A stretch of 64,000 nt of DNA from Chromobotia macracanthus (GCA_036877525.1 JAZGTH010000066.1:6608001-6672000); one strand, 5' to 3'. Shown: positions 1 to 13,050, counted from the stretch's first letter. A program made the numbers and translations. The notes: a model not told the origin generated them from the letters alone.

Positions 1-3000
1 ATGAGCCCCTCAGAGACAGACATTTTCTTCAACACCACTGGATGCCTCAGGTGCACACACACATTTGTTGAGTTCCTCTTTACTTGCAGGAACTTCCCAC
101 TATCAATATTTTGGTCTTATGAAATCTGTCACAAATGTATCTGGGTTTTATCTTAGGAAATGTCTTTTATTTAAATTTATAATATTATTAAATTAAATTT
201 ATAATATTTTTAATATTAAATTTCTTTTTTTAAGCATGAATTCCCATGACTGTTTTTGTTTTGTGAACTACTAATGAACAAAAGTATATTATACGTAACA
301 TTCACTAAGATTATTAACATCTATGAAAAATTATTGTTCTTTTTTACTTCATGATACCTAATATTTAATGTTAAAATAGTTACACTTACTGTAAAGGCAT
401 TATGATTTTTTTGAAAAAAATATCATTGAAAATAAGATGCATTTAAAAAAATAAAAAGGACTAGATGAGAATCAAATAACGAGGATTTACATTTGCTTAA
501 TATGAAAATCATGAGAATGTCACAATGCAAAAAAACTTAATGGTTATAATTAGGCTACATTTGCTTTATGCAAAAAATTCTTTTTGATTTTTAGACATTT
601 TTGTGAGATTCATCTTTTGTCTCTTTTAACAGGAACTTGAGCTCAGTAAATGATAAGACCAGACAGAAAATGAGAGAAACTCCTGGCTTTGTGGACGCTC
701 TTGTTGGCTATGTTCAGAAATGCCTGGTGGATAGTAAAGTAGAGGAGAAGGTAATTGTGTAACACGCATTACTTTCAGGCTCCATTTTTCAGCTGAAATG
801 CAAAAACCTAGCATACATGTGTGTTTATATGGCCATATGTGTGAACGTTCCTCTCTCAGGGCGTGGAGAATGCTGTGTGTGTATTAAGGAATCTGTCATA
901 TCAGCTGTACAGTGAGATGCCTTCAACAGCACTTACACGATTGGAGGGCCCGAGTCGTGCACGAAGTTCTTCAAAGGGTGAACCTATTGGCTGCTTTACC
1001 CCTCAGAGCAAGAAGGCTAAAGATGTAAGGAGAAGCCACCTCTTCTTTTTAGAAATTTCTAAAATTTCTCTGTCTTACAATGACCTTAAAAGCTTATACT
1101 TAGTTTAATGTCATTTTATGTACCAAAACATACTAAATCTCTCAACATGTTCCAGACTAGTTAGGTAGGTGACATAGGAGAAACTTTTGAAGTTCCACAA
1201 AGAATTTAGAATTTATTTCGAAAACCATCTACGTACTTGCATATGTCGCTCTAATATCCAAAGAAAGAAGTTATGTTAACATATAATTATATTTTTAAAG
1301 AAAATTGAAGGCTGTTTAGTGTTCAGCTGTACAGTTCTGTTTTACAAATTTAAAGAACCCAGAAAGCAATACAGTTTACTTGACAATTCATTGCATTCTG
1401 GGAATTTGTTCAAAACACTTTGTCATCCCCTTCCTGCTTTCAGAGGCAAAATCAGGACCTTACCACATTTACAGAGGTGTCACGGCAGCCAAAAGGCATT
1501 GAGTGGCTCTGGCACCCTCAGATAGTGAGTTTGTATAACCAGGTCCTGCAGCGCTGTGAGGTTAACGCTACGACACGAGAGGCTGCAGCAGGAGCCCTGC
1601 AGAACATCACTGCCGGAGACAAGCGGGTACGTACCCGGCTAACTGGGAACATCCTTAGAACGTTAACTAAACATTGCAAGAATCTAAAATTGCTAGCTGG
1701 GTGACGGTCTCGTAATGCCTGAACAACCACCAGAAACACCATAGACCACATCTTAGCATCTGCCTGGAACTCAGAACACTTTAGCAACACTCTAGCCATC
1801 ATGAAAACCGTAGTAACACCCTAGCAACCACCTGGAATACTTTAAGAACTGCATAGTAGTGTTCTAGTTACCACCCAGAGCAGCCTAGCAACTTTAATTC
1901 GTGTACACCTGTTACATGCTTGTAATAAATTTCTCCCAGAACCAACTGATCCAACTAACTTTAGATCTTTAGGCTGTCACACTTTAATTTTTTTAATTAA
2001 ATAACTGACCATTTTAATACCAATGTTTCTTTAAAATCTGACCTGTATACTTAATGCAGATACTTGGGGTTGAGATGTAAAGCACATATCACGGCAGCTT
2101 TTTACAAGTTTTCTGTAGTATATTTAAATATTTTACATATATTACATATATAATACACCTGTCACTGAAAACACCTGTTACCGACCGCTAATGTCTTTAA
2201 TTTGTAAAATAAAAGCCTACTTGGGTACTACACAGAACACCTTAGCAATGTTTAGTTCCCAAGGCATATACATAACATTGGTCTTGACAATTTTTCTTGT
2301 CAAAATTCAGGAATACAGAGGTAAAGAACTGCATTTATCTAGCAATTACACCCCTTTCTATCTATTTGTCAGTGGGCGTCCATCTTGAGCCGCGTGGCGT
2401 TGGAGCAGAACAAGATGTTGCCCGTCGTGCTGGATCTCTTTAGGACCAACAGCAACTACGAACTCTGTGCTCTCACCGGCTTCCTCAGAAACCTCTCACG
2501 TCATGCTAGAGACAAGGATGATATGGGTGAGCTTCACCTCAATAGCCCTGAAACCTGAGTCAGTCACAACTTTGTGACATTTAAGCATCTTATGGCTCTA
2601 TTTTCTGCTCTTTTAGCCGCTAAAGTAGTTAATCCTTTGGTCACCAAGCTGCCCTCTGACGGCCACCAGAAAGACCCATCATGCGATGCGGTGATGAACA
2701 TCTGCGGAGCTCTTAACAATCTGGTGACCAGCAGCAGTGTGGCAGCACGAGAGATCACCTACTCTGATGGCTTGCCCAAGCTGGTGGGCATCAAGAGCAA
2801 TCATGACAGCAGGTGAAACCATAAATCAATTGATTTTACCAGAAACAATAACACGCATTTATTACCTCCACACTTATGTGACCTTTTCTATTTTTAGCCC
2901 TGGCAAACTAAAAGCTGCCAAAGCAGCGGCGACGGTACTAATCAACATGTTCCACTACAAGAAACTACACAAAGATTACAGAAGTGTAAGTTGTGAAGCG

Positions 3001-4062
3001 ATATGTTAAAAAGTGTGCCTTTGTATGTTGCTTTCCATATTGATTTAAGTAGCATAAAAGTGTCCACCAAAGCGTTTATTTGCTGTGGCCAGCATATTTT
3101 TTCAATGGTTCACAATGGGAGCGCCACATCTTTACAAAGGTGGAGAGCTGGCGAGGTGCTGAGCGTTTACTTTGTGCTGGGCACTTGTTTTTTTCACTGT
3201 TTTTCATAAAAAAAACAGTGTTCTGGTCGCCAAGAGCTAACAAATGTTCTACTATAGGTAACATTGCACTCGTCAATGTCACTTTTAGAATAACACAGAC
3301 TTAATAACCACCCATTTGAAGCAATGCAGTTTTTTTCGTTTTGAACATATTTTCATCCAACCATAAATGACCCACCCCAGAATGGGTGTACGTTTTTATG
3401 TGAACCAGTAGTCAAGGTGGGTCGTCTGTGAAATGAATTACTGCCATTCCGCCCTTCCCTTGAGCCATTTTCCAGTTATTTTAACACCCACATACACACA
3501 CACACACACCTACACATCGTGAAAACACATTTCTACAATCAACAGAAAAACAACCCCCTCATGTATACCATCGTATATGGGATGTTTTATCCAAAACATA
3601 AAATATACAGACACACAGGGAACATTTAAAGTGTGCTGATATGAGACAGAAATTCAGCCCCACCTAGAAATGCAGCTTTTAGGTGATTTCCTCATAAACA
3701 AGTCTCGACACACCACAGATCACCACACATGCTCTTTCTCCTGGTTTACAGCTGGGATAAAAGCCAGTGTGCAGTGTGTTACCTATATCTGTTAACCAAC
3801 GTGTAATATTATGATTTTTAAACATTCTGAAAACATCGCTCTGTTTGTTTGAGCAACCCAGTCAGCCCAACACAATAACATTGACTTAACCAATGGTGTG
3901 AGTTTGGGAGTTTGGAGGCAGGGTTATCTGTTTGTCCAGGAGCAGAAGGGAGTTTTTAGGACTGTGTAAAAACCTGTGTTAAAATGATTTACTCAAGTGC
4001 TGTTTTTTTTCTTTTTACAGAAAGGGTTCCAGAAAGAAGATTTTGCAGACGTTAGCATCTGA
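1..4062 (+). CDS. pkp3: plakophilin-3, C-terminal armadillo-repeat portion (5' end outside window)
   Basis: Plakophilin-3 is a desmosomal plaque armadillo protein that links desmoplakin and desmosomal cadherins in epithelia. Exons read: <1-50, 633-750, 860-1024, 1444-1626, 2373-2526, 2617-2812, 2898-2985, 4021-4062. All have GT-AG borders and consistent phases, giving 331 codons plus TGA. The first exon is short (50 bases) and joins across the intron to read TGCLRNLSSVNDKTRQKM. Other family-typical stretches are ENAVCVLRNLSYQLY, GCFTPQSKKAK, IEWLWHPQIVSLYNQ, TREAAAGALQNITAGDKRW, and the C-terminus KGFQKEDFADVSI. The KEDF ending resembles human PKP3 and differs from PKP1 and PKP2, which decides the paralogue. 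The N-terminal head and first arm repeats lie beyond the left edge. Teleosts can carry two pkp3 copies (a/b); which one this is cannot be told here. sigirr follows tail to tail, as in human. Confidence 0.95.
1700..1910. repeat. CTAGCAACCACC-type dispersed repeat in a pkp3 intron
   Basis: Degenerate tandem iterations of a roughly 20-base theme built on CTAGCAACCAC and its neighbours (AGAACACTTTAGCAAC, CACCCTAGCAACCACC). The same theme, in either orientation, recurs near 6815-6925, 27475-27630, 49070-49110 and 59515-59570. It is a familiar dispersed repeat in cyprinid and other fish genomes. It sits in the intron between pkp3 exons 1444-1626 and 2373-2526. Confidence 0.7.
2986..4020 (+). other. 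pkp3: last pkp3 intron
   Basis: Donor GTAAGT after 2985; acceptor after a long T-rich tract ending CAG at 4020. Contains a short CA run near 3494-3510. No other gene-like content is seen. Confidence 0.6.
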
Positions 4063-5444
4063 ACCAATCCTGAGCTATGACTAATATAGCTATCATATTA
4101 TTCTGAAATAAGATTTTTAATAAGAACAATGACTATAAACTCTGGAAAACTCAGAGCCAACAAACCCTGCCACATAAATATCCTGAAACATTAAAATGTG
4201 TATGATACAGACAGAGACTTTATTGCTTGAATGCATCTCTTCTATTTGCTGTTCTGTTTTTCCAAAAAATCCTTGGGGATTTATTGCATTGTATACCATA
4301 CTGTCAGCTGTTTCTTGTATCACAAACTTACAAGACCATCCATAAAAAATGACATTTCCAGGGAATCCTGGGAATTCATCATTTTACTATTCTGTTGCTT
4401 TTTAAATGTTTTTAGATAATTGTAGAAAAATAGCTCAACAATGGTGGGGAAGACCTTTAAACAGGATTATGGGATTTGTAATGATGTAAGTGTGACATAA
4501 GAAGACTCATTTTGTTTTATTTTCTCGTTTATTTTACACACAAATGGAAAGATTTACGCTGTTAATCAGTCTGTCATAGCAAATCTGCTTATATCTAACC
4601 AGTCTGTTTAAAATATTTTTAGTGCTTAGGTATGTATAAAAATCTTTAGCAAATTATATAGCATTCTCTATGCAAATAATAATAGTTTCAAGAATGATAT
4701 GAGGACACACTGTGGTAAAATATGATCAGATTGTTTGAATGTGAAAGTTTGGTGTGGTTGTGTTTGAGCCCATAGACTGATGGTCACGGGTGCAGCTTGC
4801 AATCTGTTTTGCGTCTTTACAAAAAATGCACAAGGATGGTTTAGCTCACTATAATATGCCAAATAAATTTGGATTTTCATATGCAATTTACAAACAGCAA
4901 GTGAGCAAACAGCAGTGTTCTGAAAGTCTGAGAATACCAGTTGCCTTTACCTTTTCCTAAATGTATACGGTGCAATATGTGCATTCATTTTGACAGTAAG
5001 CAACTTGTAGTAAGCAAGTAAGCAACTTTATAGTGTTGAATTTTTGTATATTTTTTTTATTATGGTTACCACATGTTGAATGTTTGGTTTGGGCTTGTAT
5101 GTTTTTAGTTTATATTTAATCAGGCGTGTATGTGACGTTGTCAGACTTATAAATGATTTGCAATCTTTCAATATCTGTGACAGTAAATATCTGGATGATC
5201 AATTATTCCGGCAAAGAGGTTTTCTGACCTTTAGGGGTGCACAGAATGTTCCCGCTAAATTCTCTGATCATTTCCATTCATCAAACCTCCTGTATTTGTA
5301 ATTCAAATCATTGTACAATGCTTGTGTGTGTCATAGGTCTATGTTCATATATAAAAAAGAAAAACAATAAAAAGCAAATAAAGTTTGTCTTTTTGTCAAT
5401 TTTGTTTATAACCCCTGTGTTATAATTTCTTAACAGTAAATAAA
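4063..5444 (+). other. pkp3: pkp3 3' UTR with clustered poly(A) signals
   Basis: No further exon-like reading follows the pkp3 stop. AATAAA hexamers occur at 5366-5371, 5377-5382 and 5439-5444, which would give a 3' UTR of about 1.3-1.4 kb. The sequence is AT-rich and not repetitive. The exact cleavage site is not known from sequence. Confidence 0.5.
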
Positions 5445-6502
5445 TATGCTGTATGGTAAAGAGCCTTGAAAGTAAGACCCATGTATTGCTTTTGTATAGA
5501 AATGACATACCAGCTGATTTCAAACCTGTTTGCTTTAAGTTAGGCTATCAGAAATGGCTAACATCTACCTCACTTTTCTCCCATGTTTCTTTGTTTGCTG
5601 GCCTGCCCATATTTACATTCTTTCTTACTGTTTCAACATGAGCAATCAGGTGACACACCCAACTTTAAACAAACGTTTGAAGAGAGAGACATCTGCTAAA
5701 TCAGCGGTTCTCCAGATATTCCCATAACCTGGGTATAGTTATGACTAGTGACATCCAGAACTTGAACATCAAAACTTAATGCATCTTCAGAATTGTGCAT
5801 TTTTACTGTAACCGTCCTGTAGCTCTGGGCAATGACTCGGAGTGCAAAACATCCGCTTTACGTCACACCCATATCTGAGTGACACTCTTCTCCTGATGAA
5901 GATGACTGATGATGATAAGCACCGAGGTCATTTATCTCACACGTGCCCAGAAGCTACTTCCCAGCTAACATCAATAACATTCATGCAGTAACTTTAGTAG
6001 AACTTTTTTAACTTTATATATCATTTATCAAAAACATTATTGATAAGTTGTTAGGGGAACGTTTTAAAAACATTACATAAAAATTTTTAATTATATAAAA
6101 ATATATATATAAAACCTTTATGCTTTTACTATGCTGCCATCTATTGGTTGAGTTAGTCAATATTCTTTAGGGGGCTTTGATTTAGGTAATATTCTTCTGT
6201 TATTCAACAGTCTTCAAGCAAAAGTCGAAGTTTAAAATAAAAAGTTTTAAATTATAAAGTTAAACTCTAAACAAACCACAGGCCCTACAATTTTTTTGAA
6301 ATATATACAGAACAGAATAGCCAAGTGACTGTGCATGAAATACTAATAAACATTTTGCATAAACGTATAAAGAATATAAAAAATATCATAGAGTAACACA
6401 GCACAGATAAATACAAAATAGTAGCCAGTTAAACAAAAGAAAACAAGACATAATTGACAAAAAGTGACCAGAGACAATACTGAAGAGTGAAACAGGAGTG
6501 TC
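5445..6502. other. pkp3-sigirr tail-to-tail interval, includes the sigirr 3' UTR
   Basis: AT-rich sequence between the convergent 3' ends. The part next to 6503 should be sigirr 3' UTR. A possible minus-strand ATTAAA lies at 6086-6091, but no strong signal stands out. I see no gene or clear repeat here. Confidence 0.4.
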
Positions 6503-9500
6503 TTACATATTGTCCTCTGAGACCAGGCAGTAAAAGTCAGAGCGGGCAGCATAGTTTCTGGAGCCCAGGTCAGACACATCTATTTCTGGGGCTCTGAGTT
6601 CAGCCGTCGTATCTGGACCTGCAGGGAGCACTGGAGCTTTGGTGGAAAGGGTCTTGTAGAAGGGCAAACGCAGACCTGCAAGATAAAACAAATGGGTTGC
6701 GGTAAAATGTAATATAACATTTTTGTAATTTTCATGGATTGTACCTCTCCTAGAAACTAGACTTTTGCATTTTTATATAAGAAAAGCAGTGGATGCCATT
6801 GAAAAGCTTGGTTTGGTGTGGGTTGCTAGGGTGTTGCTATATGCCCACTAAGGTGTTCCGAGTTGCTTTTAGCATGTTGCTATGTGGTTGCTAGGGTTTT
6901 CCAGTTGGTTTTTAGGCAGTCAATTATCCATTCATGTCCATGCTACAGGCAGAGCACCAAAGTTTAATACTCAGATTTAGGACTTTATTTAAATCTCCAG
7001 TCCTGTGTATGAGCAATAAGAAATTGAATAGACTTGCCATACCAAGCCCAATTAAATATGATAAAGCATAACATAAAACATAGTTCAAAGGTGCTTTCAT
7101 CTTCTCAAGTCTAATGTAGAACTAATCCAGAGCATAGATCATTGTTGGCATGACACTCAATGAAGACAAGCTCAGTTGCACGTTTACATTGAGGTTCATT
7201 TTTACCCAGGTCTCCTGCAGGATCTGGATCCAGTCTGCAGTCCAGGTAATCAGGCTGCTGCATGAGCATGGGATCCTCGTCGCCCTGCAGTAAAGTTTGT
7301 GGATCACCCGCAGATTGGCTGTGAAACGTTACCTTACGTGGCATTGCCAAAGCAAGCTCCTTCCAGAATCCTGATGAAGGAGTCTGTAGGGAGAGAGAGA
7401 AAGATAGTGTGCTTTGATTCCTGTGTAACAGTTTTCCAGCTTTCTTGAGCATTGTGAGGTTCTCACCATGGAATGTGCTCCCCAGGTGAGAACTGCGATG
7501 CGGGGCCGGTGTTGTCTCAGCTGCTGACTGATGTCTTGGTTTATTTGCTTCTGCTGGCACTGAAAAATTATGAAAATGGGCCTTCCTGACAACTCCATCA
7601 AATGCCAGAGACCCTGTCTGACACAGCAGGTACAAGGAGCATCCAGCGTTAAAATGGGTCATACAGTATCAAATCCACACATCAGTCATTTACTAGGTGC
7701 TTACTACATTTTATTACAGTAAACAGGATCAGTTTTGATTGTATGTTGATTGTAAGTTTCTATAAAAATTTTACAGTACAATTTTTTTTACTGTATTGTA
7801 CTTTACAGTAAACTGTAAAGTTTAACTTTTCATAACACTAAAACTAATGAAATATATTGAAGACAGGGTGGTGGGGCAGTGTAAGACAGTGTAAACAAGT
7901 TCATGTAAATACACTGTAGATTATACCTGAAGTTGGCAGTACACCAATCCTGCTCCAGATATGACTGAGACAACACTACGATCAACCGCCGACAGCGGCT
8001 AATGTTCATGAGCAGCTCTGCAGACGGCTCTGCATTCGTAGAATTAAAAACTGAAAGTCACAACTGGCATTTGGCAACAGTTATGTAAAGCAACTTACAG
8101 TGCATTCACTGTACAATATGTATGACTATCATGTGTATGTGTTCCCTGGGAATCAAACCCCCAACCTTGGCACTTTACTCTGTTGTTTGAGCTACAGGAT
8201 GATGGTACACTGGTTACCAGATTTTGTTCATTAATATTTGTCTCTGGTTGAATGATTTACCAGCACCAGGAAGGATGTTTGTGTCATTGAGCAGAAGCTT
8301 GTGTCCATTTTTGTTCTCCAAGTGTGGTTTCAGGATAAAGTTGACAAACCTCCGGTCATTCTCATTGCTGACATACGAGATGTAGGCGTCATACATTCTG
8401 CCATCTGAGAAACAGCAAAGAACAGTAAAGCTTAAAACAAGGAATGATCAAAAATGCTGACTGTTATGGATAAGATAAGAAACACAAGCCTGTGACAGAA
8501 TGTAGACTAACCATTGAGCTCATACTCTCCGTAAATGTTCTTATACCAGAGTTTAAGGTTGAGTTGGCATTTAGAATAGACCACCGCAGAGAGAGCAAGA
8601 ACTAGCAACAAGACTACCGATGCCACCACGGCCCCTGTGTGACTTGGGATTTCTTTGGATAAAACATTGGAAAAACATTTATTAATCTCCATGGTGTCAA
8701 TGTGTGAGCCATGTTCATAACCATCTAAATATGAATGTTGCAATGTCTCAAAACTGAAACAAATGCTCTGAATGTATTTTAATATTTGAATTTTTGGTAC
8801 ATGTAAGATGTTTGGATTATGGGAAACAAGAGGATAAAGATCACATTTCTCCCTGAAATAAAAAAGGAAAAAATACTTTTTATTTCTTTCCTTTGATTTT
8901 GAGAAGAAATATATGACCTAGACACAGGTTTCATGAGATTGAGCTACAAAATCTGACATTAACAGACATCCAATATATTTCCAATAAATCTCATAAGTAG
9001 GCATGTATAAAATGTGCTCTCTACAGAAGGCCAATTTTAACCCCACCCCTCAAAGACAACTGCAGAAATGAAAGCATCAGAAAGTGTTTGTTTCTTACTG
9101 TATTCCTTTATGTTGAATTGTGCTGTGCTGTTTCTCACCACACAGTAATAGGTACCAAAATAAGCCTTATCTCTCAGTGTCACTGTTAGTTTACTGCTGT
9201 CAATTATATGCCCCTCATCATTGTACCTGTCAAGTGTACATTAAACCAGTGTTAAAAAGCACGTACAGTTCAATGGTCTATTAACCATTACTGTAAGTTG
9301 CCAAATATTTTTCTAATGACTGATCATCACTGTTAGAATCATCAATCAAAGATCATCACTGACAATACAATGCAGTACCATAACCTGTAAAAATATTGTA
9401 AATATGTTAGTATATATTATACATGTATTCTATATGTTTCTTATATATTTCTTAATTTTCTGCTTTTCTGTTTTTCATTTTTCATGTATAAAATGTACAT

Positions 9501-12500
9501 GATTTGTATATAATTCGTATAAAAATTAAAATATACATTCTGCAATTAAAATCCTTTCAATGGGTTCTGTAATGTTTTTATAAACAATATATAAAGCTTA
9601 AATATATATCAACATATATGTTCAGAATAAATACTACCATGCATTTGTACTATTTGTACAGTATTGTGCACAATTTTTGACCTGTGACAAATGTTCTGCA
9701 CGAAATCCCTGGAATAAACTACCACAACTTGAGCACACTGCAGAGTACTGTATCCCACAATGCAATGCATTTGACGAATGAACTACAAGTAATATAACCT
9801 GTAATTTTTTTCTATTGACTATTTGACTGGACTGCTATAATTTGGGCCCGTTACTTTTAATATTTAATAAAAAATGCAAGGTAACCAAAACAGAATAAAT
9901 TAAGCTATAAAATGTTTTTATTTTAATTGTTGAAACAGTTCTGCAAGAGTCAAGCATTGTTATGTGTTATATACTCACCAGCCTTTTTTTTCCTGAGGGT
10001 AGATACTGTAGTTGGTGAGAAGTGTTCCATTTTTGATCCAGTCCAGCGGGTCTTTACAGTCTGAATTTGTGTTGTTAAAACCCATTAAGGCCGTGCAGGT
10101 AAGGATCACACTGGAACCCAGTGTCCCCAAAAACGTTTGAGTCTGATCATGCTTGAACTCCGGGGCGCTGTAACAAAGCGGATCTTTGAAGAAGAGGAAG
10201 AGAAATGTGTATTAATGGTGTGTTTGTGTCTGCTGCAATGGATAAAGCTTTAGTTTTAGTATTTTTACATGAAAAGTACCAAAACTGCTCACAAGCTGCA
10301 TTATAAAGGCACAATACATCAGTAAGTGTATGAACTGAGTATACCTGTATGAGTCTTCAACATGACACTGGGTCAAAAACAATGACTTCTTTATTAGCAT
10401 TGAGTCGTACATAACCTTGAGTCGTGGAAGGGCATCTAATCTCAGGTGAGATGAATGAAACCTTATTCTGACTCAAAGGTGAGTGCTGCATATTCCACGT
10501 TCTGTATTCGCCCCCAAGTATGTGGACTTTTGTTATAAATAGGAAATGATTGTTATTAAAATGTTATGGGTTATAGAGTTTTGCCTTCTTCCATAATGAA
10601 GGCAGTACATACTGTATGGAAGCTCTCGCTCTCTGCTGAAGGTACCATTAAGAACATGTTTAATAGATATAGTTGGATGTTGAAGCTGAGAATGTTTATC
10701 AAAGAACATCAATGTTACAGATGTAGTTTCCTAAGATCTCAAGATGAAAGTGAAACCCAACAAAGTGTTGACACATCCTGTAGTGGTCAGAAAAGCAAGG
10801 TCAGTCAGTTAGTGGGGACTTTGTTTAATCTTTAACAGACACTTTGTCTGTGGCACAAACTTAATGTTAAGTTAAGAATTTGAGATAAAGAACTTCCATT
10901 CATTAAGTACAATGTCATTTGACTTTCTGAGAGATGTCCATTGCTAAAAAAGCAGAAGAGCTGTTTCATAACAAATCCAATGACCCCACAGGCATGAATA
11001 ACAAACAACAAGCAATAAGGTACTGTTTTGAATTCAGGTGTAACCGCTATACGGGCCCAACATGAGTGAGAAGGTCATTATGCTAACTCTCTCACTTTAT
11101 CTGATTTCCTGCCTGTATGCAGCATCTGTGAGTCAGGGCACTGTTTTTTTTGTTGCTGTAACATGTTGATAAAATAAGCCCTTCTATGGCAGAAGCTTGA
11201 AGGAAGTAAAAAAAAGTTCACATTCCATCTTTTTCTGGGAACTTCTCAGCTAAACTGTTAAAAAAAAAACAGTACACCAGACTTTATGCCATAGGTCAAA
11301 ATTCTGGCTTATGCAAGCTATAGATGAAAGTGCAAACACACAAGGGCGATATAAATTTGCATCTATTCAAAGCGGGTTAAAAGTAACCAGTAAAAATTAC
11401 TTCCTGCAGCTCAGTCTCCGTTTCAACCCATTTATGTGAACAATTTAAAGGTTATATGTGAAATGTCTGTGCCAAGACTGCAAAAATAACAAATATTCAA
11501 ACAGGCGTTCCAAAATATTCCTTCTGTTTGCCATTGGTCACCAAACAGATAGTCCTGTCCCCAAGTCCTGCCATTGTTGTTAGTAGGCTCAAACAAACAG
11601 ATTGTAATTGTTTGAACTATAATAAGATTTTAGCCAAAAGTGTGTCCTAAAAGAATACATGTAAATAATAACAGATTGGGGTTAGACATGAAACAGGTCA
11701 GAAGAGAAATGGGAAAACAATGTTATAAGAGCAAATACTGAGGGCTTGTGAAAGAAAATTCTGGTCACTGACCAGAACAAATTTACATTGATTCCTCATT
11801 TATGGCCATTTTAACCAAAGCCTGTAAATCAGGATATATAAAAGTATGTAAAAGTAGTTTTGCATACATAAAAAGGGAAACATGCTTGATGCTCATCGAA
11901 CCGGAGGAGTGTGTATCATGACAGCGGGTTTGACAAAAGCATAAATATTAAACATCTGATATCTGACATCTGATGTCTGACCCCTGATCTGATATCTGAC
12001 ATTAAACATCCCATATGTCACATCTGTATTGTTTGTGATCACACAGTTTGTGTCTGTGTGTGTGTGATGGCAAAGCAGGATTATTGTTCTTCAGCCAATA
12101 TCCTCGTTCAATCATTAAACAGGTGAAGTGTGTTAAACAAACCGTTTCCAGGTACAAAGTTCCCATTAGACACTGAGTTTTGTTTTTCTATCTGGTGGAC
12201 AAACACAGCACCAACTACTGTTTATGTTCCATGCAACAGAAAACAAACTAGAAAAGCAGTTTGTACGGATCCTAAAACGTGTGAAAGTTATACAGAGAAC
12301 AGTGTGGACAGATTAAGGCATATATTATATTTAGTTGATGCCAATGCAAAAACAAAATTCGTTGTTTTTGTGTTACACCTGGACAACTTTTTGGACTTAG
12401 AAAAAATGACAGAATTTAAAATGAAGAAGAATATTTTAGATGCACTATTTGTAGTAAATCATGACATATCGTCAGGTTTTGAAAGCCATGCTTAGAGCCA

Positions 12501-12660
12501 CTAATTTCCAGTCATTCCAGCAAACTTAATCTAATTTACATTTGCTCAATGCAGTTAAACTAAAACTAAATAATGCAAAGATGAATTATAAACGAGTCTT
12601 ACCCAAAGATTTAGTGCAGGTGAAGCATGTCAGACACATAAACGCGACACTCGGCCACAT
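6503..12660 (-). CDS. sigirr: single immunoglobulin IL-1-related receptor (SIGIRR/TIR8), complete
   Basis: SIGIRR is a membrane receptor that dampens IL-1R/TLR signalling. Coding exons in order: 12660-12603, 10183-9979, 9226-9099, 8652-8512, 8404-8261, 8050-7927, 7617-7467, 7383-7206, 6675-6503; total 1302 bases, 433 residues plus TAA, all phases matching. Residues 1-19 form a hydrophobic signal peptide (MWPSVAFMCLTCF). One Ig domain has Cys49, Trp68 and Cys116, with sequons at Asn56, 71, 77 and 120. A membrane helix spans about 137-156. The TIR domain begins at MYDAYISYVS (181) and has box 2 RRLIVVLS (246-253) and box 3 FW (323-324). The C-terminal tail keeps DVSDLGSRNYAARSDFYCLV, nearly as in human. 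Cys245 and Leu329 fall where human SIGIRR has Cys222 and Leu305, replacing the Ser and Tyr needed for IL-1R1 signalling. This supports an inhibitory receptor. The human protein is 410 residues. Confidence 0.97.
6815..6925. repeat. GTTGCTAGG-type dispersed repeat
   Basis: Iterated GTTGCTAGGGTGTTGCTAT, GTGGTTGCTAGGG and related units in the last sigirr intron. Same family as 1700-1910, opposite orientation. Confidence 0.65.
8140..8205 (-). repeat. tRNA-derived SINE head (degenerate)
   Basis: Read on the minus strand it has a box-A-like TGTAGCTCAAACAACAGAG and a good box-B-like GGGTTTGATTCCC followed by AGGGAACACA, the usual look of the tRNA-Ala-like SINE head of cyprinids. It lies in a sigirr intron between exons 8404-8261 and 8050-7927. 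The acceptor and anticodon arms are too decayed for a working tRNA. Confidence 0.6.
10184..12602 (-). other. sigirr: sigirr first intron
   Basis: Donor GTAAGA after the signal-peptide exon, acceptor CAAAG before the Ig exon. The sequence is AT-rich and mostly unremarkable. It includes a short run of near-repeats built on ATCTGACATCTGATGTCTGA at about 11955-12005. A + strand frame of 121 codons at 12130-12495 has no recognisable features (see rejected list). Confidence 0.5.
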
Positions 12661-12686
12661 CGCAGACGTTTGATTAATCCTTTCAT
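12630..12686 (-). other. short upstream ORF overlapping the sigirr start
   Basis: An ATG 26 bases upstream of the sigirr ATG (first base 12686) opens an 18-codon frame ending in TGA at 12630, in a different frame and overlapping the sigirr start at 12660. Its context is weak (T at -3), while the sigirr ATG has G at -3. If the transcript starts upstream of 12686, leaky scanning would be needed to reach sigirr. The transcription start is not known. Confidence 0.4.
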
Positions 12687-13050
12687 TAAAGAAATACGAC
12701 AACTTTTCTCATGAAGGTATCAAATGCACTTGATGTATGAACCAGAGGTTGTCACGATGTGACGCGCTTTTAGGACGAGCTTAAACGCGGAAGGTTAAAC
12801 GGAGACTGTCGCCTGGTATCATTTGCACTGGGGAATACAGAGTTACGTGATGCAGGTCCTGCACACCTGAGCATGTATTTAAACAGGTAAACGAGCGCTC
12901 ATGATCGGCTTGACGGCGAGCATGAAAAGGAAAAAAGAAATGCGATCTTTAAAAGTTGAACTATTTGTAACGTGACGCACGGCCACGACGCAACGCGTAC
13001 GGTACGCGACGCGTGAGCTCGCGCGAGACGGGACGCACGGACGTGACCTT
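12661..13050 (-). promoter_or_regulatory. sigirr: CpG-dense sigirr promoter region
   Basis: Directly upstream of the first sigirr coding exon the base composition changes from AT-rich to very CpG-dense, peaking at about 12965-13045, where CG recurs every few bases (for example ACGCGTACGGTACGCGACGC). In vertebrates such islands mark promoters. The orientation is inferred from the neighbouring sigirr exon. No TATA box was found with confidence. Confidence 0.6.

Noticed and set aside
863..1108. Separate 81-codon gene
   Set aside because: It is a pkp3 exon (860-1024) read on into its intron.
7111..7662. 183-codon continuous minus-strand frame
   Set aside because: It reads through sigirr introns and exons in part out of frame; the spliced model matches SIGIRR throughout.
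12130..12495. 121-codon + strand frame in the first sigirr intron
   Set aside because: No known motifs and antisense to a gene; probably chance, though a search would settle it.
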